A stretch of 11,148 nucleotides of DNA from Actinomycetota bacterium (GCA_009726075.1 WLND01000020.1:1-11148); one strand, 5' to 3'. Shown: positions 1 to 7,175, numbered from the stretch's first letter. A program made the numbers and translations. The notes: generated by a model not told the origin, from the letters alone.

Positions 1-294
1 GGGCAGGGCCCGCTGCAGGGGGAGGGCCACGCCCATTTCGCCTGGTTCGTCATTCTCCCGGCCTGCGTTGGCGATGACGACAGCAAGGTAGGGCAAGACG
101 ACTGCACCGCTGATGAAGACCCAGCGTGGCCAACCAGGGACGATGATCGCAGCGAGGACGCACGCGGTGCGGATGCCCATCGAGATCAAGTACCGGCGGG
201 TGCGTCCGGTCTGCTCCTGGCTCAGGCCCCGCTGCGCGCCGGTGATCGTGAAGACATCGTCGGGGACTTCGCTGGGGGATCTCAACCTGGCCAC
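1..294 (-). CDS. DUF3099 family small membrane protein (partial, 3' end outside window)
   Basis: Reading the minus strand from a GTG at 294 gives 98 residues with no stop before the window edge, so the C-terminus is missing. An N-terminal stretch with ITGAQRGLS (residues 17-25) and a basic segment (GRTRRYLIS) is followed by two hydrophobic segments at about residues 39-54 and 59-77, the second ending in the family-typical VVIANAGREN. This matches DUF3099, a short two-helix membrane family of actinobacteria whose function is unknown. The GTG start is preferred because an in-frame stop lies just upstream (306-304) and a TAGCGT hexamer sits 6 bases before it, which fits a leaderless transcript; a TTG at 285 is the alternative. 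The gene diverges from the dodecin gene. The family call is strong; no role can be given. Confidence 0.85.
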   Translation of the reverse strand, partial: MARLRSPSEVPDDVFTITGAQRGLSQEQTGRTRRYLISMGIRTACVLAAIIVPGWPRWVFISGAVVLPYLAVVIANAGRENDEPGEMGVALPLQRALP

Positions 295-300
295 AACCGT

Positions 301-306
301 ACGCTA
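301..306 (-). promoter_or_regulatory. Candidate -10 box of a leaderless promoter for the DUF3099 gene
   Basis: TAGCGT on the minus strand (TANNNT) is followed by 6 bases and then the GTG start. No Shine-Dalgarno sequence is visible. No convincing -35 hexamer was found, which is common in actinobacterial promoters. Confidence 0.4.
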
Positions 307-356
307 CGCCCCGATCGGCCATCCCGCCTCCGCGCAGGGCTGACCGCCTGACCGAG

Positions 357-372
357 CGCGCGGGCCCGCGCG
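357..372. repeat. Perfect 16-base palindrome between DUF3099 and dodecin
   Basis: CGCGCGGGCCCGCGCG is a perfect inverted repeat centred between bases 364 and 365. It ends one base before the candidate dodecin -10 box and lies in the space between the divergent genes, so it could be an operator. In GC-rich DNA a palindrome of this size can also arise by chance, so only its position makes it notable. Confidence 0.5.
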
Positions 373-373
373 T

Positions 374-379
374 TAGGTT
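374..379 (+). promoter_or_regulatory. Candidate -10 box of a leaderless promoter for dodecin
   Basis: TAGGTT is followed by exactly 7 bases and the ATG at 387, placing the expected transcription start at or next to the A of the start codon. The only Shine-Dalgarno-like bases (AGG) lie inside the hexamer itself. A CTGACC at 348-353 could serve as a -35, but with a long 20-base spacer. Confidence 0.45.
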
Positions 380-386
380 GCGCATC

Positions 387-596
387 ATGGAACGCACATA
401 TGGCTTGATTGAAGTTGTCGGAACGTCAGCGACGAGCATCGAGGATGCGGTGAGCACCGCGATCGAGCGCACGTCGAAGACCACCCAGCATGTTGACTGG
501 TTCGAGGTGACCCAGGTTCGGGGCTACGTCCGCGACGGCGCCGTCGACCACTTCCAGGTGTCGATGAAGGTCGGATACCGGCTCGGCGACGTCTGA
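387..596 (+). CDS. Dodecin (flavin-binding dodecameric protein)
   Basis: This 69-residue protein is at the usual dodecin length. Dodecins form hollow dodecamers in the cytoplasm that bind flavins (and CoA in some bacteria) and are thought to buffer or protect free flavin. The diagnostic segments are present: IEVVGTS near the N-terminus, the DWFEV strand with Trp38 in the position that stacks on the isoalloxazine ring, RGYV, and the C-terminal HFQVSMKVGYRL with Gln57 at the flavin-contacting position. The ATG at 387 is chosen over an in-frame TTG at 378 because it gives the family-standard MERTYGLIE start and because 378 falls inside the likely -10 box. It is a single gene convergent with tldE, with 30 bases between their stop codons; it shares no operon. 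Confidence 0.95.
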   Translation: MERTYGLIEVVGTSATSIEDAVSTAIERTSKTTQHVDWFEVTQVRGYVRDGAVDHFQVSMKVGYRLGDV

Positions 597-626
597 GCGA
601 CCGACGGGTCGTCAGCGGCCCGACCG

Positions 627-2042
627 CTATCTGGCGTCGCTCGTCGACGTGAAGTTCATGTCCGACACGACCGCGGATGGCATGACCACGTTGCTCGCGT
701 AGTCGGCCATCTCGCGCGGAAGGGTGCGCGTGCTCGGGGTCGCGGCAGTGATGCGATTGAGCATTGAGAGCGGGGAGTCGTTGAAACGAAAGTTGGATGT
801 CGCTCCGATGATCTCGCCTCCGCGTATGACGTAGACCCCGTCGCGGGTCAAGCCGGTGAGCAGCATGGTCTGAGGATCAACGGTGCGGTTGTACCAGACA
901 CAGGTGAGCAGGAGCCCATCGTCGACGCCCGAGACGAGGTCGAGGGGCGATGAGGCGTTCGAGCCATCGTCCTCGATCTCGAGTCGGATCGTGTCAATAA
1001 CTGGCGCGGAGGGCACGCCCAGGCGACCGGCATCGGCGGTCGTGGCGATGAGGCGGTGGAGGTTCCCGGCCCGGATCCAGTCGGTGGTTGCCAGCCGGCG
1101 TCCGTTATCGAACACGCTCGACATTCGTCCGGACGCCCCTGCTTCGGCGAACGGCATGCCGGGGGCGATGGCATCGCCGGGATCACTGCTCAGGTGAATC
1201 CGGCGATCTGCGACCTGCCGGCCCAGCTTCGTGAGCGTTGGCGAAGCGTCATCATGGAAGGCCGAACGGCCCTCGACCGCCTCACGTGCACCCGAGGACC
1301 AGTACAGGTCGATGGCGAAGTCTCCGACGGCTGACGCGGGCAGGACGGTTGTTCGGCGAGCAGGAGGCATGACGATGGTATTTCCCTGCCAGGCGAGCTC
1401 AGCGGTGATCGCCGTCCGAAGGCCATGCCACTGGTGCTCGGGCAGTTCCGCTGAGGCGAATCCATGCCACGTGCTCCGCGTGCGCTGGTGGCTCTTCGCG
1501 GTGATCTCAAGGCGGTCGCTCGGTGCGCAGTGTCGAAGCCGCGTGCCGTCCGAGGTGGCCAGCCACAGAGTGGTCGACTCGCGCTCGAGGTAGCCGAAGA
1601 GCTCGACGCCGGCGGCGGCGGCCCACCCGATGAGTTCGCCGAGGTTGCCCGTCGCGCCGGCGAGATGGGTCGGGGGGAGGATCTGGGCTGGGGCGTCGAA
1701 GTCGTCGCTCACCGCCGGGTCTGCGTAGGCGGAGGCATCCTCGGCGGGGGCAGCCGCAAGCGCGGCTGCATCGGCCGCATCAACGACCGAGCGAATCCCG
1801 TCGAGGTCCTGAACGCTCTCGGTGACCGACGCGGTCGCGATGCCGTCGGGCCGCTCATCGAAGGCAATGGCCGTGACGGTGAGGTCGACGGCGATGCCGT
1901 TCGTGGTGAGCGAGCTGCGTGCCCACCGTTGGTTGAGGTGGCTCGTGCACTCCACGAGCACGTGGCATCGCGATGACGTCGAGTGGGCGACGGCGAACTC
2001 GGCGAGCGCGCCACCGGCCCACGGGTCGAACCGAACGGTCAT
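627..2042 (-). CDS. tldE: TldE/PmbA family protein, partner subunit of TldD protease
   Basis: The product has 471 residues, near the usual length for TldE (also called PmbA). In Escherichia coli TldD and TldE form a heterodimeric cytoplasmic metalloprotease that digests unfolded peptides, matures microcin B17 and degrades the CcdA antitoxin; TldE supplies no metal site. Consistent with that, this protein lacks HExxxH. It shows the family C-terminal signature GLTRDGVYVI, GGEIIG and NFRFNDSP (from about residue 397 on). The start is the ATG at 2042, whose ATGA overlaps the tldD stop and implies translational coupling. The same frame stays open further upstream to 2324, but that part only shadows tldD and lacks family similarity. 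No ribosomally made peptide precursor is nearby, so a housekeeping proteolytic role is more likely than a dedicated maturation job. Confidence 0.9.
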   Translation of the reverse strand: MTVRFDPWAGGALAEFAVAHSTSSRCHVLVECTSHLNQRWARSSLTTNGIAVDLTVTAIAFDERPDGIATASVTESVQDLDGIRSVVDAADAAALAAAPAEDASAYADPAVSDDFDAPAQILPPTHLAGATGNLGELIGWAAAAGVELFGYLERESTTLWLATSDGTRLRHCAPSDRLEITAKSHQRTRSTWHGFASAELPEHQWHGLRTAITAELAWQGNTIVMPPARRTTVLPASAVGDFAIDLYWSSGAREAVEGRSAFHDDASPTLTKLGRQVADRRIHLSSDPGDAIAPGMPFAEAGASGRMSSVFDNGRRLATTDWIRAGNLHRLIATTADAGRLGVPSAPVIDTIRLEIEDDGSNASSPLDLVSGVDDGLLLTCVWYNRTVDPQTMLLTGLTRDGVYVIRGGEIIGATSNFRFNDSPLSMLNRITAATPSTRTLPREMADYASNVVMPSAVVSDMNFTSTSDAR

Positions 2043-3550
2043 GAGGCCTCCGTCGCATTGAGCACGTTGACGTTCTCGAACACGGCGGACGGGCACCCGT
2101 GCGAGACGGCTGCAACCTGGCCGGGCTGTGCCTTGCCGCAGTTGAGGGCACCACCGAGGACGTAGGTCGATCGACCCCCGAGGCCGACAAGCGATCCCCA
2201 GAAATCGGGCGTTCGCGACTGGTAGGCGAGGTCCCGGACCTGGCCGACGATGACCCCCGACTTGATCCGGTAGAACCGCTGCCCGGTGAACTGGAAGTTG
2301 AAGCGCTGCATGTCGATCGACCATGACTTGTCGCCGACGATGTAGTACCCGTCGTCAACGCGGCTGATGAGGTCATCGGTCGTGATCTCATCGGCACTTG
2401 GCTGCAGGCTCACATTCGGCATGCGCTGGATCGGCGTGTGCAGCGGTGAATCGGCGTATGCGCATCCATTGCTCCGGGGGCGCCCGAACTCGCCGGCCAT
2501 GCCTCGGTCGAGCTGGTACCCCACGAGCACTCCCGCGCGGACGAGATCCCATTCCTGGGCTGCGACCCCCTCGTCGTCCCAGCCGGTGGTTGCTAGGCCG
2601 TACGGGGTGACGCGGTCGCCCGTGACGTGCATCAGTGCCGAGCCGTAGCGCAGGGTGCCGAGCTGATCGGGGGTCGCGAATGACGTACCGGCGTAGTTCG
2701 CCTCGTAGCCAAGGGCGCGATCGAGTTCGGTCGCGTGCCCCACGGACTCGTGGATGGTGAGCCAGAGATTGGACGGGTCCAGGACGACGGTCGACGGCCC
2801 GGGCGTCACGCTGGGCGCAGCCAACTTCTCGGCGAGGTGATCGGGCAGTCCGGCGAGTTCTGCATCCCAATCCCAGCCATCGCCGATGAGGTACTCCCAG
2901 CCCCGCGCGGTGGGCGGGGCCAGCGTGCGCATGGTGTCGATGGCGCCGGTGCGGTCGTTGCTTCCGAGCGCGGTGAGGTCGGCGTGGACGCGCGTCTTGT
3001 GCTGCGAGACCCTCGTTCCCTCGGACGTGACGAGGAGGGTCTGCTCATCGACCGCCATGAACGAGGCATCGGTGTGGTCAACGCCGGGCGCATCCGAAAC
3101 GGCCGCCTCGCGTTCGCTCAGGAGGGTCACGATGTCGGTGTCTGCGATGGCGAAGGGGTCGATTGCGCAGGCTGATGCCCAGTGCCCCACGTGGGCGGGC
3201 TCAGCGGCGAGCCGCACCGGCTGCGTGGACAGGGGCCGGCTCGTCCGCGCGAGCAGGACGGCGTCACGAGCCGCAGCGTCGAGGGCATCGGGCGCGAGCG
3301 AACTCGACCCGGCGAATCCCCAGCATCCGTCGACGAGGACCCGGATCCCGACACCGCTCGTGCGCGAAAGCCCGGCAGACTCGAGGTGACGATCTGCGGT
3401 GGAGACATGCCTTGTGCGGGTCTGCATGACGCGAGCCTCTGCGTGCTGCGCCCCGAGCGACAGGGCGATGGCGACCGCGCTGTCAAGGCGTTGCGTCAGG
3501 GCCGGGTTCTCGAAGTGCACGCCGCTACTGGCCGCTGCTTGGGAGTTCAC
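2039..3550 (-). CDS. tldD: TldD metalloprotease subunit
   Basis: The product has 503 residues. TldD carries the zinc site of the TldD/TldE protease. The HExxxH motif is seen as HESVGH at residues 267-272, preceded by NLWLTI and followed by the typical ELDRALGYEANYAGTSF. A Cys at residue 471 in the conserved NCGKAQPGQ segment sits where the third metal ligand is expected in TldD. The N-terminal half has the usual ARV...GIRVLVDGCWGFA segment. The start is GTG at 3550, with AGGA about 9 bases upstream (minus strand). It is the first gene of the tldD-tldE unit and diverges from fabG across 125 bases. Neighbouring fatty-acid genes do not suggest a shared pathway. The identification is secure; the physiological substrate is unknown. 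Confidence 0.95.
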   Translation of the reverse strand: MNSQAAASSGVHFENPALTQRLDSAVAIALSLGAQHAEARVMQTRTRHVSTADRHLESAGLSRTSGVGIRVLVDGCWGFAGSSSLAPDALDAAARDAVLLARTSRPLSTQPVRLAAEPAHVGHWASACAIDPFAIADTDIVTLLSEREAAVSDAPGVDHTDASFMAVDEQTLLVTSEGTRVSQHKTRVHADLTALGSNDRTGAIDTMRTLAPPTARGWEYLIGDGWDWDAELAGLPDHLAEKLAAPSVTPGPSTVVLDPSNLWLTIHESVGHATELDRALGYEANYAGTSFATPDQLGTLRYGSALMHVTGDRVTPYGLATTGWDDEGVAAQEWDLVRAGVLVGYQLDRGMAGEFGRPRSNGCAYADSPLHTPIQRMPNVSLQPSADEITTDDLISRVDDGYYIVGDKSWSIDMQRFNFQFTGQRFYRIKSGVIVGQVRDLAYQSRTPDFWGSLVGLGGRSTYVLGGALNCGKAQPGQVAAVSHGCPSAVFENVNVLNATEAS

Positions 3551-3630
3551 GACGCTGATCCTGCCACTGTCGCGCCAGCGTTCGACGTCGCTTCAGCAAC
3601 CCGGACCGGTAGCCTTCGGCCTGCACCACG

Positions 3631-3659
3631 GTTATCAACGATGACGGACGCCTGATCAA
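3631..3659 (-). promoter_or_regulatory. Candidate sigma-A promoter for tldD-tldE
   Basis: On the minus strand TTGATC (3659-3654) and GATAAC (3636-3631) are separated by 17 bases, each matching four of six consensus positions. This would start transcription about 75 bases before the tldD GTG. The promoter is built from the tandem repeat at 3634-3672, so both repeat copies contribute to it. Confidence 0.4.
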
Positions 3660-3672
3660 CGATGAAGGACGC
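3634..3672. repeat. Two-copy tandem repeat, 18-base unit, 21-base period
   Basis: ATCAACGATGACGGACGC at 3634-3651 and ATCAACGATGAAGGACGC at 3655-3672 match at 17 of 18 positions. The second copy contains the fabG Shine-Dalgarno sequence; the one difference (C to A) is what turns the non-functional GACGGA into GAAGGA. The period equals two turns of the DNA helix, which would put a bound protein on the same face twice. Confidence 0.75.
3664..3669 (+). promoter_or_regulatory. fabG Shine-Dalgarno sequence
   Basis: GAAGGA ends 6 bases before the ATG at 3676 and fixes that start. It is part of the second copy of the tandem repeat. Confidence 0.75.
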
Positions 3673-3675
3673 GAC

Positions 3676-4380
3676 ATGGCAGGAATTGCACTGGTCACCG
3701 GCGGAAACCGCGGCATCGGCCTTGCCATCGCGCTGCGACTGCGCGACGCCGGATTCACCGTTGTGGTCGGCAGTCGCTCCGGGACAGCCCCTGAGGGTCT
3801 TGCTGCCGTCGAGGTCGACGTGAGCGATCCCTCGTCCATCGAGCGGGCCTTCGAGCTGATCGAGGCAGGCTTCGGGCCGGTTGACGTCGTCGTGGCAAAT
3901 GCTGGGATCACCCGCGACACGCTCCTGATGCGGATGTCGGACGACGACATCGATGCAGTCCTCAACACCAACCTCGGCGGGTCGATCCGACTTGCTCGGC
4001 GCGCCCTGCGCTCGATGCTCAAGGCCAAGCGCGGCCGCATCATCTTCATCTCGTCCGTCGTCGGACTTATGGGATCCGCTGGCCAGGTGAACTACTCGGC
4101 AGCGAAGGCGGGCCTCGTCGGCGCGGCGAGGTCGCTGGCACGCGAGGTCGGATCCCGGGGCATCACGGTCAATGTGATCGCTCCGGGCTTCGTCGAGACC
4201 GACATGACTGCGGCGCTGGGGGAGGAGCGCAAGGCCGAGATCCTCGGGGCAGTCCCACTCGGCCGGTATGCTCAGCCCGCCGAAGTCGCGGGCGTCGTCG
4301 AGTTCCTAGCGGGGGACGCGGCCGCCTACATCACCGGAGCGGTCATCCCGGTCGATGGCGGGCTCGGCATGGGGCACTGA
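3676..4380 (+). CDS. fabG: 3-oxoacyl-[acyl-carrier-protein] reductase FabG
   Basis: This 234-residue short-chain dehydrogenase reduces 3-oxoacyl-ACP to 3-hydroxyacyl-ACP with NADPH in fatty-acid elongation. The cofactor motif TGGNRGIG is at residues 8-15, NAG at 75-77, and the catalytic set is Asn99, Ser127, Tyr140 and Lys144. The ISSVVG and GQVNYSAAKAG segments and the C-terminal ITGAVIPVDGGLGMGH are typical of FabG rather than of generic short-chain dehydrogenases. The Arg in SRSG after the second strand fits NADPH preference. It corresponds in position to mycobacterial mabA (fabG1), which lies directly before inhA. The start is supported by the Shine-Dalgarno sequence at 3664-3669. A 160-base gap separates it from fabI, with no clear terminator. 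Confidence 0.95.
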   Translation: MAGIALVTGGNRGIGLAIALRLRDAGFTVVVGSRSGTAPEGLAAVEVDVSDPSSIERAFELIEAGFGPVDVVVANAGITRDTLLMRMSDDDIDAVLNTNLGGSIRLARRALRSMLKAKRGRIIFISSVVGLMGSAGQVNYSAAKAGLVGAARSLAREVGSRGITVNVIAPGFVETDMTAALGEERKAEILGAVPLGRYAQPAEVAGVVEFLAGDAAAYITGAVIPVDGGLGMGH

Positions 4381-4527
4381 CGGCTACTGTCGCCAGGACC
4401 CGAATCCGCTCAGGCCCGAGTTCGTCGCGAGGCAGGCAGGGGCGCACCGCGAGGCGGGCCGGCCGCCGATCGCGACGGCAGCACACCCGCGGCGAGACGG
4501 AATCTTTGACTCTGCAACGACTATCTT

Positions 4528-4533
4528 GAGGAG
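4528..4533 (+). promoter_or_regulatory. fabI Shine-Dalgarno sequence
   Basis: GAGGAG ends 7 bases before the ATG at 4541. This selects that ATG over the in-frame open stretch that continues upstream to 4355 inside the end of fabG. Confidence 0.75.
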
Positions 4534-4540
4534 ATCCGCG

Positions 4541-5308
4541 ATGGGACTACTGGACGGCAAGCGCATTCTCGTGACCGGGGTGCTCACCGACGCCTCAATC
4601 GCGTTCTCCGTGGCCCGGCTCGCTCAGGAGCAGGGAGCCCAGGTCGTCCTGACCTCATTCGGGCGCACCATGAACCTGACCAAGAGATCCGCGGGGCGGC
4701 TGCCCACGACGGCACCGGTCATCGAACTCGACGTGACGAGCGACGACGATCTTGCCGCCCTCGAGAGTCGGGTGCGTGAGCATGTCGATGGCCTCGATGG
4801 CGTGCTCCACAGCATCGGGTTCGCTCCCGAGGCGGCGCTCGGCGGCAACTTCCTCAACACTGCCTGGGCCGATGTGAGCACGGCGGTTCAGGTGTCGGCG
4901 TTTTCATTCAAGTCCCTCGCCATGGCGGCGCGCCCGCTCATGGGTCCGGGCAGTTCGGTGGTCGGGCTCGATTTCGATGCGACCGTCGCGTGGCCGAAGT
5001 ACGACTGGATGGGCGTGGCCAAGGCCGCGCTCGAGAGCTGCTCCCGGTACCTAGCCCGCGATCTCGGCCCGAGCGGTATCAGGGTGAACCTCGTCGCTGC
5101 CGGTCCCATCCGAACGATGGCGGCCAAGAGCATCCCTGGGTTCGACGAGTTCGACGCCGTGTGGTCCACTCGCGCGCCATTGGCCTGGGATCTTGACGAC
5201 CCGGAGCCTGCGGCCCGTGCATGCATTGCCCTGATGTCTGACTGGTTCCCGGCAACGACAGGCGAAATGATCCACGTTGACGGAGGGGTGCACTCACAAG
5301 GTGCCTAG
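4541..5308 (+). CDS. fabI: Enoyl-[acyl-carrier-protein] reductase, InhA/FabI type
   Basis: The 255-residue product catalyses the NADH-dependent last reduction of the fatty-acid cycle. It resembles mycobacterial InhA throughout: GLLDGKRILVTG at the start, TDASIAF, LDGVLHSIGF with Ser91 aligned to the isoniazid-resistance residue InhA Ser94, and the catalytic triad Phe145, Tyr154, Lys161 with the same spacing as InhA Phe149, Tyr158, Lys165. The NLVAAGPIRT segment and the ATTGEMIHVDGG end are also family hallmarks. It is shorter than InhA (269 residues), and most of the deficit lies in the substrate-binding loop after PIRT. The product probably serves ordinary-length fatty acids. fabG lies upstream, and the sixA start codon overlaps its end by 8 bases. 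Confidence 0.93.
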   Translation: MGLLDGKRILVTGVLTDASIAFSVARLAQEQGAQVVLTSFGRTMNLTKRSAGRLPTTAPVIELDVTSDDDLAALESRVREHVDGLDGVLHSIGFAPEAALGGNFLNTAWADVSTAVQVSAFSFKSLAMAARPLMGPGSSVVGLDFDATVAWPKYDWMGVAKAALESCSRYLARDLGPSGIRVNLVAAGPIRTMAAKSIPGFDEFDAVWSTRAPLAWDLDDPEPAARACIALMSDWFPATTGEMIHVDGGVHSQGA

Positions 5309-5807
5309 TCGACTCATTCTCCTTCGTCATGCGAAATCCGACTACCCGCCGGGGGTCGCCGACCATGACCGGCCGCTCAATGATCGGGGCAGGCGCGACG
5401 CGAATGCCGCGGGGGCCTGGATGCAGGACCACCGGGAAGAACTGCTCACCGGCGAGGTCGTGGCACTGGTGTCATCCGCCGTTCGTGCCCAGGAAACCTG
5501 GGCCCTGGTGGCGGCGCACCTGACGGGGGTCACGGCCCACACCGAGTCACGGCTCTACGAGTCGGCCTGCTCGACCCTGATGCAGGTGGCCGATTCGACG
5601 GTCGCCGACACGGTCATCATCGTGGCCCACAATCCGACGCTGGAGGAGACAACGCTCTTCCTCGCTGCTCCGGGAGGCCTTGGCCTGACCGAGCGGGTTC
5701 GCGGCAAGTACCCCACCTGCGGCCTCGCCGTGCTCGATCTCGCGCATGAGGATCGCTGGTCTTCCGGTTCGGCCGATCTCGCCGCCTTTGAGGTCCCGCG
5801 CGGCTAG
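5301..5807 (+). CDS. SixA-type histidine phosphatase family protein
   Basis: The product has 168 residues and belongs to the histidine phosphatase superfamily, SixA branch. The phosphate-accepting His10 lies in LLRHAKSD (the RHG-type motif with Ala in third place, usual for actinobacterial members). Arg62 in SSAVRAQET, the acid Glu87 in LYES and the second catalytic His110 in IIVAHNP are all present, so it should be active. E. coli SixA dephosphorylates phosphohistidine; the substrate of actinobacterial members is not established. The chosen start is GTG at 5301, which gives the compact MPSRLILLRH N-terminus and overlaps the fabI stop by 8 bases; a TTG at 5277 is possible but lies deeper within fabI. 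The overlap suggests co-translation with fabI. It ends convergently with serB, 29 bases apart, with no clear terminator hairpin. Confidence 0.88.
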   Translation: MPSRLILLRHAKSDYPPGVADHDRPLNDRGRRDANAAGAWMQDHREELLTGEVVALVSSAVRAQETWALVAAHLTGVTAHTESRLYESACSTLMQVADSTVADTVIIVAHNPTLEETTLFLAAPGGLGLTERVRGKYPTCGLAVLDLAHEDRWSSGSADLAAFEVPRG

Positions 5808-5836
5808 GGGTGCCCTTGGATCCTCGTCGGGTCGTC

Positions 5837-7066
5837 TCAGATCGGTGGGGCAGGGGTGGCGAAGCCCGTCATGGCGTCGGCGCCCTCGATCTCCTCGCGC
5901 GTGATGCCGAGCAGGTAGAGGACTGAATCGAGATACGGGACGGAGACGGAGGCATCGGCTGCCGCGCGCGCCGCTGCCTTGCCGTTGAAGGCCACGCCGA
6001 GACCAGCGGCCTCGAGCATGTCGATGTCGTTGGCGCCGTCGCCGATCGCAATCGTCCGCCTCATCGGGATCTCGTACTCGGACGCGAAGTGCTCGAGGGC
6101 CCGCCTCTTGCCCGCCCGGTCGACGATGTCGCCAAGGACGCGACCGGTGAGGACTCCGTCGGTGATCTCGAGGGTGTTCGCGCGGACGTCGTCGACCCCG
6201 AGGGAAGCAGCGAGGGGCCCGACCACCTCGATGAATCCACCCGAGACCAGGCACACGCGATAGCCGAGATGCTTGAGCGTGCGGCACAGGGTTCGGGCAC
6301 CGGGGGTGAGCGTCACGCGTTGGCGGACCGTGTCGAGTGCCGTCTCGGGGAGCCCTGCCAGCAGGGCGACCCGTGCGCGCAGGGAGGCGCTGAAGTCGAG
6401 CTCACCGGCCATGGCCCGCTCCGTGATCAGCGACACCTGATCCATGACGCCGGCCTCCTGCGCGAGGAGGTCGATCACCTCGTCCTGGATGACCGTCGAG
6501 TCGACGTCCATCACGACGAGATGCTGCCCGCGTCGATCGAGCCCGGCCTCCTGAACGGCGATGTCCGCACCGATGCGGCTGACAGCGGCCGTGAGTGCGT
6601 GACGAAGCTCGGTGGCATTCGCACCCGAGCTCTCGAAGACGACCGCGGTCACCGGGTAGGACGCGATCCGACGAATGCGGTCGATATTGCCACCCCGGTC
6701 GGCGATCTCCTGTGCCACCTCGGCGATCGCCCTCGGTCGTAGCGGCGAGCCGAGCACGGTCACGTGGATCCGGTCGCGTCGATGGGCGTTGTCCTCGTGC
6801 GCCCCGATGACGGTCGCAACCTCCATGTCGAGATCTGCGGCCACCAGCCGGATTGCCCGTCGGATGGCGGCAAGCATGGTGTCGGGCGCGCCCTCATGCG
6901 GGTCATCGACAGAGATGAGGACCGATAGGACGAGTCGGCCGCGCACGACGAGCTGCTCGACGTCGTCGACCGTCACCGGGAAGTCATCGAGGGCGGTGAA
7001 GAGTTGCCGGGTCACGCCCGGTCGATCAAGGCCGGAGAGGGTAAGCAGCAGGGTTTCGTGGCTCAT
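5837..7066 (-). CDS. serB: Phosphoserine phosphatase SerB (two ACT-like domains + HAD phosphatase)
   Basis: The 409-residue product performs the last step of serine biosynthesis, phosphoserine to serine. It has two N-terminal ACT-like regulatory domains (about residues 4-85 and 98-172) and a C-terminal haloacid dehalogenase domain. The latter contains the nucleophile motif DVDST (Asp187, Asp189), SGG at 275-277, Lys320, and the GDGANDIDM motif with Asp343 and Asp347. Length and domain order match mycobacterial SerB2, whose ACT domains bind serine for feedback control. The ATG at 7066 is preceded by TACCGT at 8 bases and no Shine-Dalgarno sequence. It stands alone between convergent sixA and divergent ABC genes. 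Confidence 0.95.
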   Translation of the reverse strand: MSHETLLLTLSGLDRPGVTRQLFTALDDFPVTVDDVEQLVVRGRLVLSVLISVDDPHEGAPDTMLAAIRRAIRLVAADLDMEVATVIGAHEDNAHRRDRIHVTVLGSPLRPRAIAEVAQEIADRGGNIDRIRRIASYPVTAVVFESSGANATELRHALTAAVSRIGADIAVQEAGLDRRGQHLVVMDVDSTVIQDEVIDLLAQEAGVMDQVSLITERAMAGELDFSASLRARVALLAGLPETALDTVRQRVTLTPGARTLCRTLKHLGYRVCLVSGGFIEVVGPLAASLGVDDVRANTLEITDGVLTGRVLGDIVDRAGKRRALEHFASEYEIPMRRTIAIGDGANDIDMLEAAGLGVAFNGKAAARAAADASVSVPYLDSVLYLLGITREEIEGADAMTGFATPAPPI

Positions 7067-7074
7067 CGTGGGTA

Positions 7075-7080
7075 ACGGTA
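7075..7080 (-). promoter_or_regulatory. Candidate -10 box of a leaderless promoter for serB
   Basis: TACCGT on the minus strand lies 8 bases before the serB ATG. There is no purine-rich ribosome site in between. Confidence 0.35.
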
Positions 7081-7106
7081 GTGCGTACGGGGCGCGACGC
7101 GGAGGC

Positions 7107-7112
7107 TATGGT
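7107..7112 (+). promoter_or_regulatory. Possible -10 box for the ABC ATPase-permease unit
   Basis: TATGGT fits TANNNT and would give a leader of about 70 bases. No -35 element is recognisable. Just downstream (7113-7133) GGCGT and ACGCC can form a short hairpin. Weak support only. Confidence 0.25.
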
Positions 7113-7175
7113 CTGGCGTAGCAGGACGCCCAGCCTCGGGGCTGTTCGTCACCTGGAGTGTCGCGACGCTGGACG

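Noticed and set aside
597..626. GGTCG...CGACC inverted repeat between dodecin and tldE as a bidirectional terminator
   Set aside because: The stem is only five pairs with a ten-base loop and no T-run on either side.
1464..1976. 170-residue plus-strand open frame inside tldE
   Set aside because: Antisense shadow with Gly/Arg-rich low-complexity product; the minus strand has coherent TldE similarity over the same bases.
2043..2324. In-frame N-terminal extension of tldE, giving a 565-residue protein
   Set aside because: The added residues are the antisense-free same-strand shadow of the tldD C-terminus in another frame, lack TldE similarity, and the ATGA overlap at 2042-2039 gives a normal-length TldE.
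627..3550. tldD-tldE as part of a peptide-antibiotic or RiPP cluster
   Set aside because: No precursor peptide, cyclodehydratase, radical SAM enzyme or exporter is present, and the neighbours are housekeeping genes.
3641..3655. Four-codon reading frame (Met-Thr-Asp-Ala) before fabG as a leader peptide
   Set aside because: It has no ribosome site of its own and is explained by duplication of the repeat unit; no attenuator hairpin follows.
4506..4527. TTGACT and TATCTT before fabI as a promoter
   Set aside because: The spacing is only 10 bases and the predicted start would fall on or after the Shine-Dalgarno sequence, so it cannot work as a normal sigma-A promoter with this start codon.
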